A stretch of 64,000 nucleotides of DNA from an uncultured Paracoccaceae bacterium. GTDB lineage: Bacteria > Pseudomonadota > Alphaproteobacteria > Rhodobacterales > Rhodobacteraceae. The DNA is taken from positions 1 to 64,000 of the forward strand of contig CANMMF010000011.1 in assembly GCA_947498985.1 (NCBI GenBank), written 5' to 3'. This document shows positions 9,132-18,424 of the stretch, piece by piece (position 1 is the first letter of the stretch; every line of letters begins with the position of its first letter). The notes below the pieces were generated by a model that made no database searches, was not told the DNA's origin, and saw only the letters and a program-made list of their open reading frames with translations. The position numbers and the translations under genes were made by a program.

Positions 9132-10334
9132 ATGCCCGCGCCAGTCGCCTCAGCCGGTCACGCCGCCGCCCGCGCCGCGCTCGACGCGTTTCTGCCCCAT
9201 GCCGGGGCGCATTATGCGGCACGCCGCAATTACGATCTGGGCCCCGGCCAGCACAGGCATGTCTCGCAACTCTCGCCCTATCTGCGCCACCGCGTGATCA
9301 CCGAAGCAGAGGTCCTGCGCGCGGTTCTTGACCGGCATGGCACTGAAAAGGCGGGAAAATACATCCAGGAGGTGTTCTGGCGGACCTATTGGAAGGGCTG
9401 GCTGGAGATGCGCCCCGGCATCTGGCACAGCTACCGTCACGATCTGCGCCGCGCGCTGGACGATGTGCAGACCCAAGGCGGGCTCCGCGCCGGGTGGGAG
9501 GCCGCCTGCACGGGCCAGACCGGCATCGAGGCGTTCGACGCATGGGCGCGGGAACTGGCCGGGACGGGCTATCTGCACAACCACGCGCGCATGTGGTTCG
9601 CCTCGATCTGGATCTTCACGCTGCGTCTGCCCTGGGTGCTCGGCGCGGATTTCTTTCTGCGCCATTTGCTGGACGGCGATCCTGCGTCCAACACGCTGAG
9701 CTGGCGCTGGGTCGCCGGGTTGCAGACGCGCGGCAAGAGCTACCTCGCACGCGCCGCCAATATCGCGGAGTTCACCGAAGGCCGGTTTCGCCCGTCCGCC
9801 GCGGAGCTTGCCGCCGAGGCGCCGCCGCTCGACGGGCCCGAGCCGCCGCCACGCGGCACGCCCCCGGACAACAGCCGCTTTGATCCGGACCGGCGCACCG
9901 CGTTTGTGCTGCACGAGGACGATCTGTCACCGGAGTTTCTCTTTGCACGCGGTCTGCAGCCGCTGGGAACCGCGCTTTTGACCTCGGGTGGTCGGCTCAG
10001 CCCGCTGGCGATGTCGCCTTCTGTGCTGGCCTTCCGGCAGACGGCCCTGCGCGACGCGGCCACGCGCCATGCGCCCCGTCTCGGCCCGCTCACCGACGGG
10101 CTTGCGGATGCCGCCGCCCTGACCCGATGGGCAAGCGATCTGGGCGCCGAGCAGATTGTGACCGCGTTTGCCCCTGTCGGCGCGGTACGCGAGACCCTGG
10201 ACGGGATCGGCGGTCTGCCGGTCATCCGCGCGTTACGCGGCTATGACGGGCGCGCCTGGCCGCATGCCACGGCCGGGTTCTTCAAGTTCAAAAAGCAGAT
10301 CCCCGCGCTGCTCGACGCGATACAGACCACGTGA
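9132..10334 (+). CDS. Photolyase/cryptochrome-like protein with swapped domain order
   Basis: This encodes 400 residues. Residues about 40-230 match the helical FAD-binding domain of the photolyase family: LSPYLRHRVITEAEV, FWRTYWKGW, TGYLHNHARMWFAS, LDGDPASNTLSWRWVAGLQ and NIAEFTEGRF. In ordinary photolyases this domain is C-terminal and follows an alpha/beta antenna domain. Here the protein starts almost directly with the FAD domain, and an alpha/beta-looking region (about 255-400, ending WPHATAGFFKFKKQIPALL) comes after a Pro-rich linker. The FAD role is supported; DNA repair activity versus light sensing cannot be decided. The gene is divergent from clpP and convergent with ribE. Confidence 0.75.
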   Translation: MPAPVASAGHAAARAALDAFLPHAGAHYAARRNYDLGPGQHRHVSQLSPYLRHRVITEAEVLRAVLDRHGTEKAGKYIQEVFWRTYWKGWLEMRPGIWHSYRHDLRRALDDVQTQGGLRAGWEAACTGQTGIEAFDAWARELAGTGYLHNHARMWFASIWIFTLRLPWVLGADFFLRHLLDGDPASNTLSWRWVAGLQTRGKSYLARAANIAEFTEGRFRPSAAELAAEAPPLDGPEPPPRGTPPDNSRFDPDRRTAFVLHEDDLSPEFLFARGLQPLGTALLTSGGRLSPLAMSPSVLAFRQTALRDAATRHAPRLGPLTDGLADAAALTRWASDLGAEQIVTAFAPVGAVRETLDGIGGLPVIRALRGYDGRAWPHATAGFFKFKKQIPALLDAIQTT

Positions 10335-10344
10335 GGCCGTCCGC

Positions 10345-10932
10345 TCAGGCCCAGTCCTGCAACCGCGCCACGTAGCGCGCCAGCGTGTCGATCTCGAGAT
10401 TGACCCGGTCGCCCAGCGCCACCCGGCCCCAGGTTGTCACCGCCTTGGTGTGCGGGATGAAATTGATGCCGAAATCGCGGCTCTCGACCTCGTTTACCGT
10501 GAGCGACGTGCCATTGAGCGCCACCGAACCCTTGGGGGCGATGAAGCGCGCCAAAGCCTCCGGCGCGCGCAGCGTCACACGTGTGCTGTCGCCTTCGTCC
10601 TGCATACCGACCACCTCGGCCACGCCGTCCACATGTCCCGACACGATATGCCCGCCCAGCTCGTCGCCAACCTTGAGCGCGCGTTCGAGGTTGACCACGC
10701 GGCCCGCGCCCCAGGTGTCGAGATTGGTCTTGGAGACGGTCTCGGCACTCACATCCACGTCAAACCAGTCCGGCCCCAGCGCCACCACGGTGAGGCACAC
10801 CCCGTCGCAGGCAATCGACGCGCCGATCTCGATCCCGTCTGTGTCATAGCCCGTGCCGATCCGCGCGCGCAGATCGCCGCGCCGTTCGAGCTGGCGGATT
10901 TCGCCCTGATCCGTGACTATGCCTGTGAACAT
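10345..10932 (-). CDS. ribE: Riboflavin synthase alpha chain
   Basis: This encodes 195 residues. It dismutates two molecules of 6,7-dimethyl-8-ribityllumazine into riboflavin. Two homologous beta-barrel halves are visible: the first begins MFTGIVTDQGEI and contains IACDGVCLTVV; the second contains GHIVSGHVDGVAEV and VALNGTSLTVNEV. The start at 10932 is fixed by the invariant MFTGIV and a GGGGGGAATT ribosome site; the frame is open six codons further upstream. ribD and nrdR lie 4.8 kb away on the same strand, beyond the capsule genes. Confidence 0.97.
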   Translation of the reverse strand: MFTGIVTDQGEIRQLERRGDLRARIGTGYDTDGIEIGASIACDGVCLTVVALGPDWFDVDVSAETVSKTNLDTWGAGRVVNLERALKVGDELGGHIVSGHVDGVAEVVGMQDEGDSTRVTLRAPEALARFIAPKGSVALNGTSLTVNEVESRDFGINFIPHTKAVTTWGRVALGDRVNLEIDTLARYVARLQDWA

Positions 10933-11016
10933 GGGCAATTCCCCCCGCACCGGGCCTTAATTTCGCCGGGATCAAGCGTTAAGACCGTCTTCAGGCCAAG
11001 CACATAGAACGGCACC

Positions 11017-12309
11017 ATGAGCAACGCAACCAGTCCCGACCGGGTCTTTCTGTTCCTGCAGGGGCCGCACGGCCCCTTCTTTCACCGGCTGGGCACGATG
11101 CTGCGGCGCACCGGGGCAGAGGTCTGGCGCGTGGGTTTCAACGCGGGCGACCGGGCGTTCTGGTTTCATCCCAAAAGCTACCTGCCCTATCGCGGCACCG
11201 CTTCCGACTGGCCGGAGGCGTTTGCGTCCCTGATCCGCGACAAGGGCGTGACCGATATCGTGCTTTACGGCGATGTCCGCCCGATCCACGCACAGGCGGT
11301 GGCCGCGGCACGCAAAACCGGGCTCACCGTGCATGTGTTCGAGGAAGGGTATATGCGCCCCTACTGGGTCACCTATGAGCGCGGCGGCTCCAACGGGCAT
11401 TCCAGGCTGATGCAGATGTCGGTCGATGACATGCGCCGCGCGCTTGAGCTGTCGGACATGGAGGCGCCGCTGCCGCCCGCGCATTGGGGCGACATGCGCC
11501 AGCACATCTTCTACGGCGCGCTTTATCACTGGTTTGTCATGGTGCGGAACGGCGATTACCGGAACTTCCGCCCGCATCGCTCGATCCCGGTCTTCAAGGA
11601 ATTTCAGCTTTATCTCAAGCGCCTGCTGCTGATGCCACTCAGCTGGGCGGACCGGGTGATCGCCACCGCGCGGATCCGGCTGGGCGGCTTCCCCTATCAC
11701 CTCGCGCTGATGCAGCTCGAACATGACAGCTCGTTCCAGAAGCATTCGCCGTTCTCCACCATGCCGGAATTCCTGCAATTGGTGATCGAGGGGTTTGCCG
11801 CGGGCGCGCCGGGCCATCACCACCTGGTCTTCAAATCCCACCCGCTCGAGGATGGGCGGGTGAATGTGCGCCGCGCCATACGGCAGTTTGCACGCGACAA
11901 CGGCGTCGCCGACCGGGTGCATTACGTGCGCGGCGGCAAGCTGGCGCAGCTGCTCAACGACGCGCGCAGCGCCGTCACGGTGAATTCCACCGCCGCGCAA
12001 CAGGTGCTCTGGCGCGGAATTCCGCTCAAGGTGTTCGGCGACGCGGTCTATGCCAAGCCGGAATTTGTCTCCACCCAGAACCTGCCGGAATTTTTCGCGC
12101 AACCCACCCGGCCCGACAACCGCGCCTACAAGGATTATCGCCGCTATCTGCTGGAAACCTCGCAATTGCCGGGCGGGTTTTACTCCGCGCGCGGACGCCG
12201 GCAATTGCTGCGGCAGGTGGTCGACATGATGATTTCACCCGACGATCCCTATGACGCGCTGAGCCGTGGCACCGCGGCTCCAAGGCAACAGTTGCGCGTG
12301 GTGCACTGA
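11017..12309 (+). CDS. kpsS: Capsule polysaccharide export/modification protein, KpsS family
   Basis: This encodes 430 residues of the KpsS/LipB family, a beta-Kdo glycosyltransferase that helps build the poly-Kdo linker anchoring group 2 capsules to lipid. Typical features are VFLFLQGPHGPFFHRLG at the N-terminus, IVLYGDVRPIHAQAV, the VFEEGYMRPYWVTYERGG segment, and the later KSHPLEDG and VNSTAAQQVLWRGIPLKVFG motifs. It is cytoplasmic, with no signal peptide. It is the first gene of a three-gene plus-strand cluster with the exporter and kpsC, inserted between ribE and ribD. Confidence 0.88.
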   Translation: MSNATSPDRVFLFLQGPHGPFFHRLGTMLRRTGAEVWRVGFNAGDRAFWFHPKSYLPYRGTASDWPEAFASLIRDKGVTDIVLYGDVRPIHAQAVAAARKTGLTVHVFEEGYMRPYWVTYERGGSNGHSRLMQMSVDDMRRALELSDMEAPLPPAHWGDMRQHIFYGALYHWFVMVRNGDYRNFRPHRSIPVFKEFQLYLKRLLLMPLSWADRVIATARIRLGGFPYHLALMQLEHDSSFQKHSPFSTMPEFLQLVIEGFAAGAPGHHHLVFKSHPLEDGRVNVRRAIRQFARDNGVADRVHYVRGGKLAQLLNDARSAVTVNSTAAQQVLWRGIPLKVFGDAVYAKPEFVSTQNLPEFFAQPTRPDNRAYKDYRRYLLETSQLPGGFYSARGRRQLLRQVVDMMISPDDPYDALSRGTAAPRQQLRVVH

Positions 12310-12402
12310 GCGTCCGGGCCCCGGACTGGCTTTTTCGACCCGTTGCCGGTAGGTTAAAAGAAAAACCTGAGGCAGAATAATACAGGTCGAGGAGACCGAG
12401 CA

Positions 12403-13557
12403 GTGAAAACAGTCCCCAGCCGTTGGGTGCGATCTGTCGCCCTTCTGGCCGCGGTGTCCATTGTGGCATCCTGCGGCCTGCCCCGCGTGGGCCCGAACAA
12501 AAAAGAAATCTTTGCCGGATCGGTGCAACGCGAGGGCGATGCCTTCGTCGTCGCGGTCAATGACCGTGTGACGCGCGCCACCGCGGTGGTCCCGGCGCTC
12601 GGCTTTTCCGACGGGTTCCAGAATGCCGGCGTGCTCGGCTCCGACACGATCCGGGCGGGCGACACGCTGGGCCTGACGATCTGGGAAAACGTCGATGACG
12701 GGCTTCTGGCCGGCGAAGCGAGCAATGCGACCGTGCTGGAAGAGGTGCAGGTGGATGGCTCCGGCTTCATCTTCGTGCCCTATGCGGGCCGCATCAAGGC
12801 GTCGGGCAACACCCCCGAAGCGATCCGCCGCATCATCACCAACAAGCTCGAGGACCAGACGCCCGATCCGCAGGTGCAGGTGCGCCGCGTGGCCGGTGAC
12901 GGCTCCACCGTCAGCCTCGTGGGCTCCATCGGCGGTCAGGGCGTCTATGCGATCGAGCGGCCGACGCGCACGCTCTCGGCCATGCTGGCAAGGGCCGGTG
13001 GCATCACGATCGAGCCCGAGATCGCGCAGGTCAAGGTGATCCGCGGCAGCCGGTCCGAGACGATCTGGTTTCAGGATCTCTACAACCACCCGCAATTTGA
13101 CATCGCCTTGCGCGGCGGCGACCGCATCCTGGTGGAGGAAGACACCCGCGCCTTCACGTCGCTCGGCGCCACCGGCACGCAGGCCCGCGTGCCCTTCGAA
13201 AGCCAGACGCTTTCGGCGGTGGAGGCGATTGCGCAGGTCGGCGGTCTTCTGTCCAGCTCCGCCGATCCCACAGGTGTCTTCGTCTTCCGCAACGAACCGG
13301 CCGAGATCGCCAATCAGGTGCTGGGCCGCAACGATCTGGTGGGCGCGCAACGCATGGTCTACGTGCTCGATCTCACCGAGCCGAACGGCATGTTCATGGC
13401 CCGCGATTTCGTGATCCGCGACCAGGACACGCTCTACGTGACCGAAGCGCCGTTCACCCAGTGGAACAAGACGATTGCCGCTCTGACCGGCACATTGGGC
13501 GCGGTCAGCACACTCACGACGGCGGCCGACGCACTGGGCGGCGGTGGCAGCGAATAA
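12403..13557 (+). CDS. Outer-membrane polysaccharide export lipoprotein (Wza/KpsD type)
   Basis: This encodes 384 residues starting at a GTG preceded by GAGGAGACCGAGCA. The N-terminus is a lipoprotein signal with lipobox ASC at Cys24. It is followed by a Poly_export domain (DTIRAGDTLGLTIWE to PYAGRIKASG) and SLBB-type repeats (VSLVGSIGGQGVYAIERPTRTLSAMLARAGG and a second copy further on). By family it forms the outer-membrane channel for capsule export. It lies between kpsS and kpsC. KpsD proper is longer, so I leave the symbol open. Confidence 0.88.
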   Translation: MKTVPSRWVRSVALLAAVSIVASCGLPRVGPNKKEIFAGSVQREGDAFVVAVNDRVTRATAVVPALGFSDGFQNAGVLGSDTIRAGDTLGLTIWENVDDGLLAGEASNATVLEEVQVDGSGFIFVPYAGRIKASGNTPEAIRRIITNKLEDQTPDPQVQVRRVAGDGSTVSLVGSIGGQGVYAIERPTRTLSAMLARAGGITIEPEIAQVKVIRGSRSETIWFQDLYNHPQFDIALRGGDRILVEEDTRAFTSLGATGTQARVPFESQTLSAVEAIAQVGGLLSSSADPTGVFVFRNEPAEIANQVLGRNDLVGAQRMVYVLDLTEPNGMFMARDFVIRDQDTLYVTEAPFTQWNKTIAALTGTLGAVSTLTTAADALGGGGSE

Positions 13558-13564
13558 GGCCCCC

Positions 13565-15619
13565 ATGACCACAAAAACCGAGGGACAGGGCCACGCCGGG
13601 GGAGATCTCCCCCGGCGTCTTTATGTCCGCAACGGCGGTTTTCTGTGGTCGCGCGGCGCGGCCCGCATCCGGCGGATCCTGTCCCTGAAAGGCTACGAGG
13701 TCGCCATCGGTACGCCGGGCGAGCGCGATTACGTCGCCGTCTGGGGCGCCTCCCCCACCGCGCATCGCGGCGAAGCGTTGGCGGAGCGGACCGACACGCC
13801 GCTCGTGCGGATCGAGGACGCGTTTCTGCGCTCCCTGCATCCAGGCCGGTCGGGCGAGCCGCCGATGGGGTTGCTTATCGACCACAAGGGGCTGCATTTC
13901 GATCCCGCCACCCCGTCGGAGCTCGAGATCCTGCTGGCCACGCATCCTCTGGACGACGCCGCGCTTCTGGCACGCGCGCGCGGCGCCATGGCCCACATGC
14001 AGGAGGCGCATCTGTCGAAATTCAGCGCCACGCGGCGCGACATCGACCCGCCCGCGCCGGGATACGTGCTTGTCGTCGATCAGACCGAGGGCGACGCCTC
14101 CGTGCGTGCCTCCCGCGCGGACCGGTCGCGCTTTCTGGAGATGCTCACCGTCGCGCGCATCGATCATCCTGGCGCGCGGTTCGTGATCAAGACACATCCG
14201 GAAACCGCGGCGGGGCACCGGCCGGGGCATTTTCGCGACGGGGACGCAGGTGGCGACATCGCCATCCATGACGGCCCGGCGAGCCCTTGGCAGCTTCTGG
14301 ACGGCGCCATTGCGGTCTACACCGTCTCTTCGCAGATGGGCTTCGAGTCCATTCTCGCGGGCCACAAGCCGCGCGTCTTCGGCACGCCGTTCTACGCGGG
14401 ATGGGGGCTGACCGACGATGAAGATCCGCTGACGCGCCGCACGCGCACGCTCACCCGCGCGCAACTTTTCGCGGCGACGATGATCCTCTATCCGGTGTGG
14501 TATGACCCGTATCGCGACAGGCTTTGCGAGCTCGAAGACGTGCTGAGCGCGCTGGACGCACAGACCCGCGCATGGCGCGACGACCGCAGAGGCTGGGTCG
14601 CCGAAGGCATGCGCTTGTGGAAAAGGGCGCCTCTGCAGGCTTTTTTCGGCAAGGAGAAGCGCCTGCGCTTCGAAGACGACGTGGAAAAGTCGCGCGCTTT
14701 GGCCAGCGCGCAGGGCCGCAGGCGCATGGTCTGGGCGTCGAAAGCGCAGGACAATGAGAGCGTGCGCGTCGAGGACGGGTTTCTCAGATCGCGCGGATTG
14801 GGCGCCGATCTGATCCCGCCCTTGTCACTGGTCTGCGACGACCTCGGAATCTACTACGATCCCGCCGACCCTTCGCGGTTGGAACACCTCATCCAGCGTC
14901 GCGCGCGTGACTTACGACCGGATCAGATCCGACGCTCCGAAGCCCTGATTGATCAGATCCGCGCCAATTCCTTGTCTAAATACAATCTATCCGGAGATTT
15001 ATCCACAGTACCGGGCGGCTTCAAAATCCTCGTTCCGGGCCAGGTTGAGGACGATGCGTCGATCTTGCGCGGCAGCCCGGACATGCAGTCCAACGAAGCC
15101 CTTCTGGACCGCGTAAGAGCGGCAAATCCGCAGGCGAAACTGTTGTGGAAACCCCACCCTGATGTGGTTGCCGGATTGCGCAAGGGCGTCGTGCAACATC
15201 CTAAAAAATGGGCAGATCTTTCGTTGCCTACAGCGTCGATCGCAGGGCTTTTGACCAAGGTGGACGCGGTCTGGACCATGACGTCTCTGACCGGATTTGA
15301 AGCGCTTTTGCGCAACGTCCCTGTCGTCACGCTCGGTGTGCCGTTTTATGCCGGATGGGGACTTACGCGAGATCTGGGACCGGTACCGGAGCGGCGTTTG
15401 CAGGGTCCGCGCCCCAGCCTCGCCGCATTGGTGCATGCCACGCTCATCGATTATCCCAGGTATTTCGACCCTTTAACGGGCGAAGCTTGCCCTGTCGAGG
15501 TGATCGTGGATCGGCTCGCGAACGATGAAATCCCCCGCCCCGGACCTTTCAATCGATCGCTTTCCAAGCTTCAGGGGCTCTTTGCGTCACAGGCGCATCT
15601 CTGGCGGTCCAAAAGTTAA
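13565..15619 (+). CDS. kpsC: Capsular polysaccharide biosynthesis protein KpsC
   Basis: This encodes 684 residues from the ATG at 13565; a GTG at 13544 would add seven. KpsC is a dual beta-Kdo transferase that builds the poly-Kdo linker of group 2 capsules. Two repeated glycosyltransferase halves are visible: each has a RIEDAFLRS/RVEDGFLRSRGLG motif, a KTHPE or KPHPD motif, and a TPFYAGWGLT or VPFYAGWGLT motif (first half about 25-330, second about 340-684). The 3' third is clearly less GC-rich than its surroundings. The transporter genes kpsM, kpsT and kpsE are absent here. Confidence 0.93.
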   Translation: MTTKTEGQGHAGGDLPRRLYVRNGGFLWSRGAARIRRILSLKGYEVAIGTPGERDYVAVWGASPTAHRGEALAERTDTPLVRIEDAFLRSLHPGRSGEPPMGLLIDHKGLHFDPATPSELEILLATHPLDDAALLARARGAMAHMQEAHLSKFSATRRDIDPPAPGYVLVVDQTEGDASVRASRADRSRFLEMLTVARIDHPGARFVIKTHPETAAGHRPGHFRDGDAGGDIAIHDGPASPWQLLDGAIAVYTVSSQMGFESILAGHKPRVFGTPFYAGWGLTDDEDPLTRRTRTLTRAQLFAATMILYPVWYDPYRDRLCELEDVLSALDAQTRAWRDDRRGWVAEGMRLWKRAPLQAFFGKEKRLRFEDDVEKSRALASAQGRRRMVWASKAQDNESVRVEDGFLRSRGLGADLIPPLSLVCDDLGIYYDPADPSRLEHLIQRRARDLRPDQIRRSEALIDQIRANSLSKYNLSGDLSTVPGGFKILVPGQVEDDASILRGSPDMQSNEALLDRVRAANPQAKLLWKPHPDVVAGLRKGVVQHPKKWADLSLPTASIAGLLTKVDAVWTMTSLTGFEALLRNVPVVTLGVPFYAGWGLTRDLGPVPERRLQGPRPSLAALVHATLIDYPRYFDPLTGEACPVEVIVDRLANDEIPRPGPFNRSLSKLQGLFASQAHLWRSKS

Positions 15620-15732
15620 GCTTTGCGTAACAAGTTGTTGAACACGAAGCATTTTCCCGGTTTTCCACTGCAGCATTTCCTGGCTGATGCAGTTGCAGAA
15701 ACTACACCTAGAGCGTTGAAAGAACTTAGCAA

Positions 15733-16836
15733 TCAACGCGCTGCATCGCGGCGCCAGACATGGTGCACGTCACCTCCGTCCACCAAAGAATCCACAAGAT
15801 GAAAGCGCGGCGCTTCGGACAATCGACCCAGCCCCAGCGCGCCCAGAGCCGGGTGCCCTTCGGCGCCGATGGCCAGCCCTGCAGTGAACACGTGGCATTC
15901 GTCCACCAGGTCCGCCGCAAGCAGGGACGCGGCCAGTTGCCCGCCGCCCTCACAGAACACCCGTGTCAGCCCGGCATCGCCCAGTGCGCGCAGAGCCGCC
16001 CCCGGATCCACCCGGCCGCCCACCAGGTCGCAGGCAAAAAGACGCGCGCCAAGCCCCGTCCAGGCATCGCGCGTCTCGCGCGGCGCGTCCGGCCCGTGAC
16101 AGATCCAGACCGGCACCGCCCGCGCACTGCGCGCCAATTGCCCCATCAGCGGCAGGTCGAGAAATCGCGACACCACCACCCGCACCGGCTGATGCTCGAC
16201 ACCAAGATCGCGCACCGTCAGGCCCGGATCATCGGCCCGCGCCGTCCCACCGCCGACCATCACCGCATCGTGCTGCGCGCGCAGCCCGTGCACCCGCCGC
16301 CGCGCCGCGGGCCCGGTGATCCACTGGCTTTCGCCGGTGGCGGTGGCGATGCGCCCGTCGAGGCTCATGGCAAGCTTCAGCGTGAGCCATGGCCGCCCCT
16401 GTTCGAGCCGCATGAAAAAGCCCGCGTGATCCGCAAGCGCTGCCTCGGCGCAGACGCCCGTGGTCACCGAAACACCGGATTGTTGCAGAAACTCAAAGCC
16501 TTGCCCCGAGACACGCGGATCACTGTCGGGCACGCTGGCCACCACACGCGCGATGCCCGCGCGCACCAGAGCCTCCGCGCATGGCGGGGTCTGGCCGTGA
16601 TGTGCGCAAGGCTCAAGCGTGACATAGGCGGTGGCGCCGCGCGCCGCATCGCCCGCCACGGCAAGCGCCTCGGTTTCTGCATGAGGCCGCCCGCCGCGCG
16701 CCGTCCAGCCGCGTCCGACCACCCGGTTTCCCGCGACGATCACGCAGCCGACAGCGGGGTTGGGCCAGGCGCGGCCCATGGCGCGACGCCCCAGCGCCAG
16801 CGCATGAGCCATGTGGCGCGCGTCCTGTGCGCTCAC
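15733..16836 (-). CDS. ribD: Bifunctional riboflavin deaminase/reductase RibD
   Basis: This encodes 367 residues and catalyses the second and third steps of riboflavin synthesis. The N-terminal deaminase domain has the zinc site HAETEAL and [11 protein letters not shown]; the C-terminal reductase domain includes [23 protein letters not shown] and the later [13 protein letters not shown]. The start overlaps the nrdR stop by 4 bases, so translation is coupled. ribE is on the same strand but separated from ribD by the capsule cluster. Confidence 0.97.
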   Translation of the reverse strand: MSAQDARHMAHALALGRRAMGRAWPNPAVGCVIVAGNRVVGRGWTARGGRPHAETEALAVAGDAARGATAYVTLEPCAHHGQTPPCAEALVRAGIARVVASVPDSDPRVSGQGFEFLQQSGVSVTTGVCAEAALADHAGFFMRLEQGRPWLTLKLAMSLDGRIATATGESQWITGPAARRRVHGLRAQHDAVMVGGGTARADDPGLTVRDLGVEHQPVRVVVSRFLDLPLMGQLARSARAVPVWICHGPDAPRETRDAWTGLGARLFACDLVGGRVDPGAALRALGDAGLTRVFCEGGGQLAASLLAADLVDECHVFTAGLAIGAEGHPALGALGLGRLSEAPRFHLVDSLVDGGDVHHVWRRDAAR

Positions 16837-17309
16837 TTCTCCGCCGGGGCCGTCGCGGGATCCGGGCGCAGCTCGCTGACGAATTTGTCGAAATCGTCCG
16901 CAGCCTGAAAGTTCTTGTAAACGCTGGCAAATCGCACATAAGCCACAGTGTCGATCCGGGCCAGAGTCTCCATCACGATCTCGCCGATCTGCTTGGAGTC
17001 GATATCCGTCTCCCCCATCGATTCCAGCCGCCGCACGATGCCGGAGATCATCTGATCGATCCGCTCAGGGTCAATCGGGCGTTTCTGCAACGCGATACGG
17101 ATCGAGCGTTCAAGCTTGTCCCGGTCGAACTCCTCGCGTCGCCCGTTCGACTTGATCACCACAAGGTCGCGCAATTGCACCCGTTCATACGTGGTAAACC
17201 GCCCGCCACAGGCCGGGCAAAAGCGCCTGCGCCGGATCGAGACGTGATCTTCTGCCGGTCGGGAATCCTTGACCTGCGTGTCGATATTTCCGCAAAACGG
17301 GCAGCGCAT
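16833..17309 (-). CDS. nrdR: Transcriptional repressor NrdR
   Basis: This encodes 158 residues. NrdR represses ribonucleotide reductase genes in response to the bound ATP or dATP state. The zinc ribbon has Cys3, Cys6, Cys31 and Cys34; the ATP-cone domain follows, with [20 protein letters not shown]. It is the first gene of an nrdR-ribD unit with a 4-base overlap. A DnaA-box-like TTATCCACA lies 61 bases upstream. Confidence 0.97.
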   Translation of the reverse strand: MRCPFCGNIDTQVKDSRPAEDHVSIRRRRFCPACGGRFTTYERVQLRDLVVIKSNGRREEFDRDKLERSIRIALQKRPIDPERIDQMISGIVRRLESMGETDIDSKQIGEIVMETLARIDTVAYVRFASVYKNFQAADDFDKFVSELRPDPATAPAEK

Positions 17310-17369
17310 GGGCCGTCCCCCTCGTTCTTTTTTCTGCTCAACATGCCTGATCGCGGGGTTTGTCCCCGC

Positions 17370-17378
17370 TTATCCACA
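17370..17378 (+). promoter_or_regulatory. DnaA-box-like 9-mer upstream of nrdR
   Basis: A perfect TTATCCACA lies 61 bases upstream of the nrdR start and next to a small GC hairpin (17353-17369). DnaA regulates nrd genes in other bacteria, so a regulatory role is plausible, but a single 9-mer can occur by chance. Confidence 0.35.
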
Positions 17379-17487
17379 GCCACTATAGGGGAGAGGCCAG
17401 ACTTTGGGTAGAGGGGAAATCGAGCCGCTAGATGGAGGGGGCCAGTGGCATTGCGCCTGCGCCGCACTCACCGGGGAATGGTCCCCG

Positions 17488-17892
17488 TTAACCGAGATGT
17501 GCGGTGACCTGACGGCGATGCGGCGCGTTGCGGTGCTCAAAGAGGTAAATGCCCTGCCACGTGCCCAGCGCAAGCACCCCGTCGCTGACCGGGATCTGCA
17601 GCGACACCGGCAGCAACGCCGCCTTGATATGCGCGGGCATATCGTCGGGCCCTTCGTAAGTGTGCGTCAGATAGTGCATTTTGGGGTCTGTACTTGGCGG
17701 AACCAGACGATGGAAAAACGCCGCGAGGTCGGTCTGCACCTCAGGATCCGCGTTCTCCTGGATCAGCAGACTGGCCGATGTGTGGCGGATGAAAAGCGTG
17801 CAGAGCCCGGTGCCCGTGACCCAGTTCGCGATCTCACGCGTGAACTCGTAGAGCCCCGGCCCGGAGGTTTCGATGACAAAGGTGGTCTGCAT
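17488..17892 (-). CDS. YjbQ family protein (secondary thiamine-phosphate synthase type)
   Basis: This encodes 134 residues of the UPF0047/YjbQ family, a trimeric protein with a conserved histidine cluster. Diagnostic segments are FIRHTSASLLIQENADPEVQTDL and the C-terminal LALGTWQGIYLFEHR. Some members complement thiamine-phosphate synthase loss, but the native role is uncertain. The start at 17892 (MQTTFVIETSG) matches the family N-terminus; the longer upstream open frame does not. A small GC hairpin immediately follows the stop codon. Confidence 0.9.
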   Translation of the reverse strand: MQTTFVIETSGPGLYEFTREIANWVTGTGLCTLFIRHTSASLLIQENADPEVQTDLAAFFHRLVPPSTDPKMHYLTHTYEGPDDMPAHIKAALLPVSLQIPVSDGVLALGTWQGIYLFEHRNAPHRRQVTAHLG

Positions 17893-18066
17893 GGATGGCG
17901 CATCCAATGTGGTTTTGCCAAGCGTTGGCACGCGCCTCACCACAGCACAAGCGCGCTGCAGACGAAACGAAGCGACGATGCGACGGGGTGGAAGGGTCCA
18001 CGGCGTGGGCAGACACGGTCGCGTGCCGGTTGATCAAAGCAGACGCGCGGCGCATTCGGTGCGCTT

Positions 18067-18312
18067 TCAGTAGGCAACACATTGCACTGAGGGCAGATTG
18101 CCTTCGTGCTGAAACAGGATGGATCCGCCCTGGTCCGAGACGGCAGGCATCTGCGAGACTTCGGCCAGCGTGCGGCGGCAGTCTTCAAGCTCCGACGCAG
18201 CCACCTCGATCAGGATCGGCTCCGGGCTTGCCGGAACGAGCATGTCCGTGGCGGCCACGGCACCTGCGGCAACCATCGTGAAAGCGAAGATATAGGGGCT
18301 CAGCTTCTTCAT
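18067..18312 (-). CDS. Small secreted protein of unknown function
   Basis: This encodes 81 residues. The start at 18312 is fixed by AAGGAGATGTGTG directly upstream. A classical signal peptide (MKKLSPYIFAFTMVAAGAVAA) predicts a periplasmic protein of about 60 residues. The mature part has one cysteine in LEDCRRTL and one in SVQC, which could form a disulfide, and an EVSQMPAVSDQGGSILF segment. I recognise no family. It stands alone between YjbQ and a divergent SDR gene. Confidence 0.7.
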   Translation of the reverse strand: MKKLSPYIFAFTMVAAGAVAATDMLVPASPEPILIEVAASELEDCRRTLAEVSQMPAVSDQGGSILFQHEGNLPSVQCVAY

Positions 18313-18424
18313 CACACATCTCCTTGATGACGGTCTAACGCCACGCGTCAAAAAAAGGTTCCGCGCGGGGGCAACCGGATCTGCCGCAGCGGGGTTCCTT
18401 ATCAGGACAACGAAAGGACTATTC

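Noticed and set aside
14999-15007. Second TTATCCACA 9-mer, inside kpsC
   Set aside because: It lies in coding sequence in an A/T-rich patch and is probably a chance match, not an origin or regulatory box.
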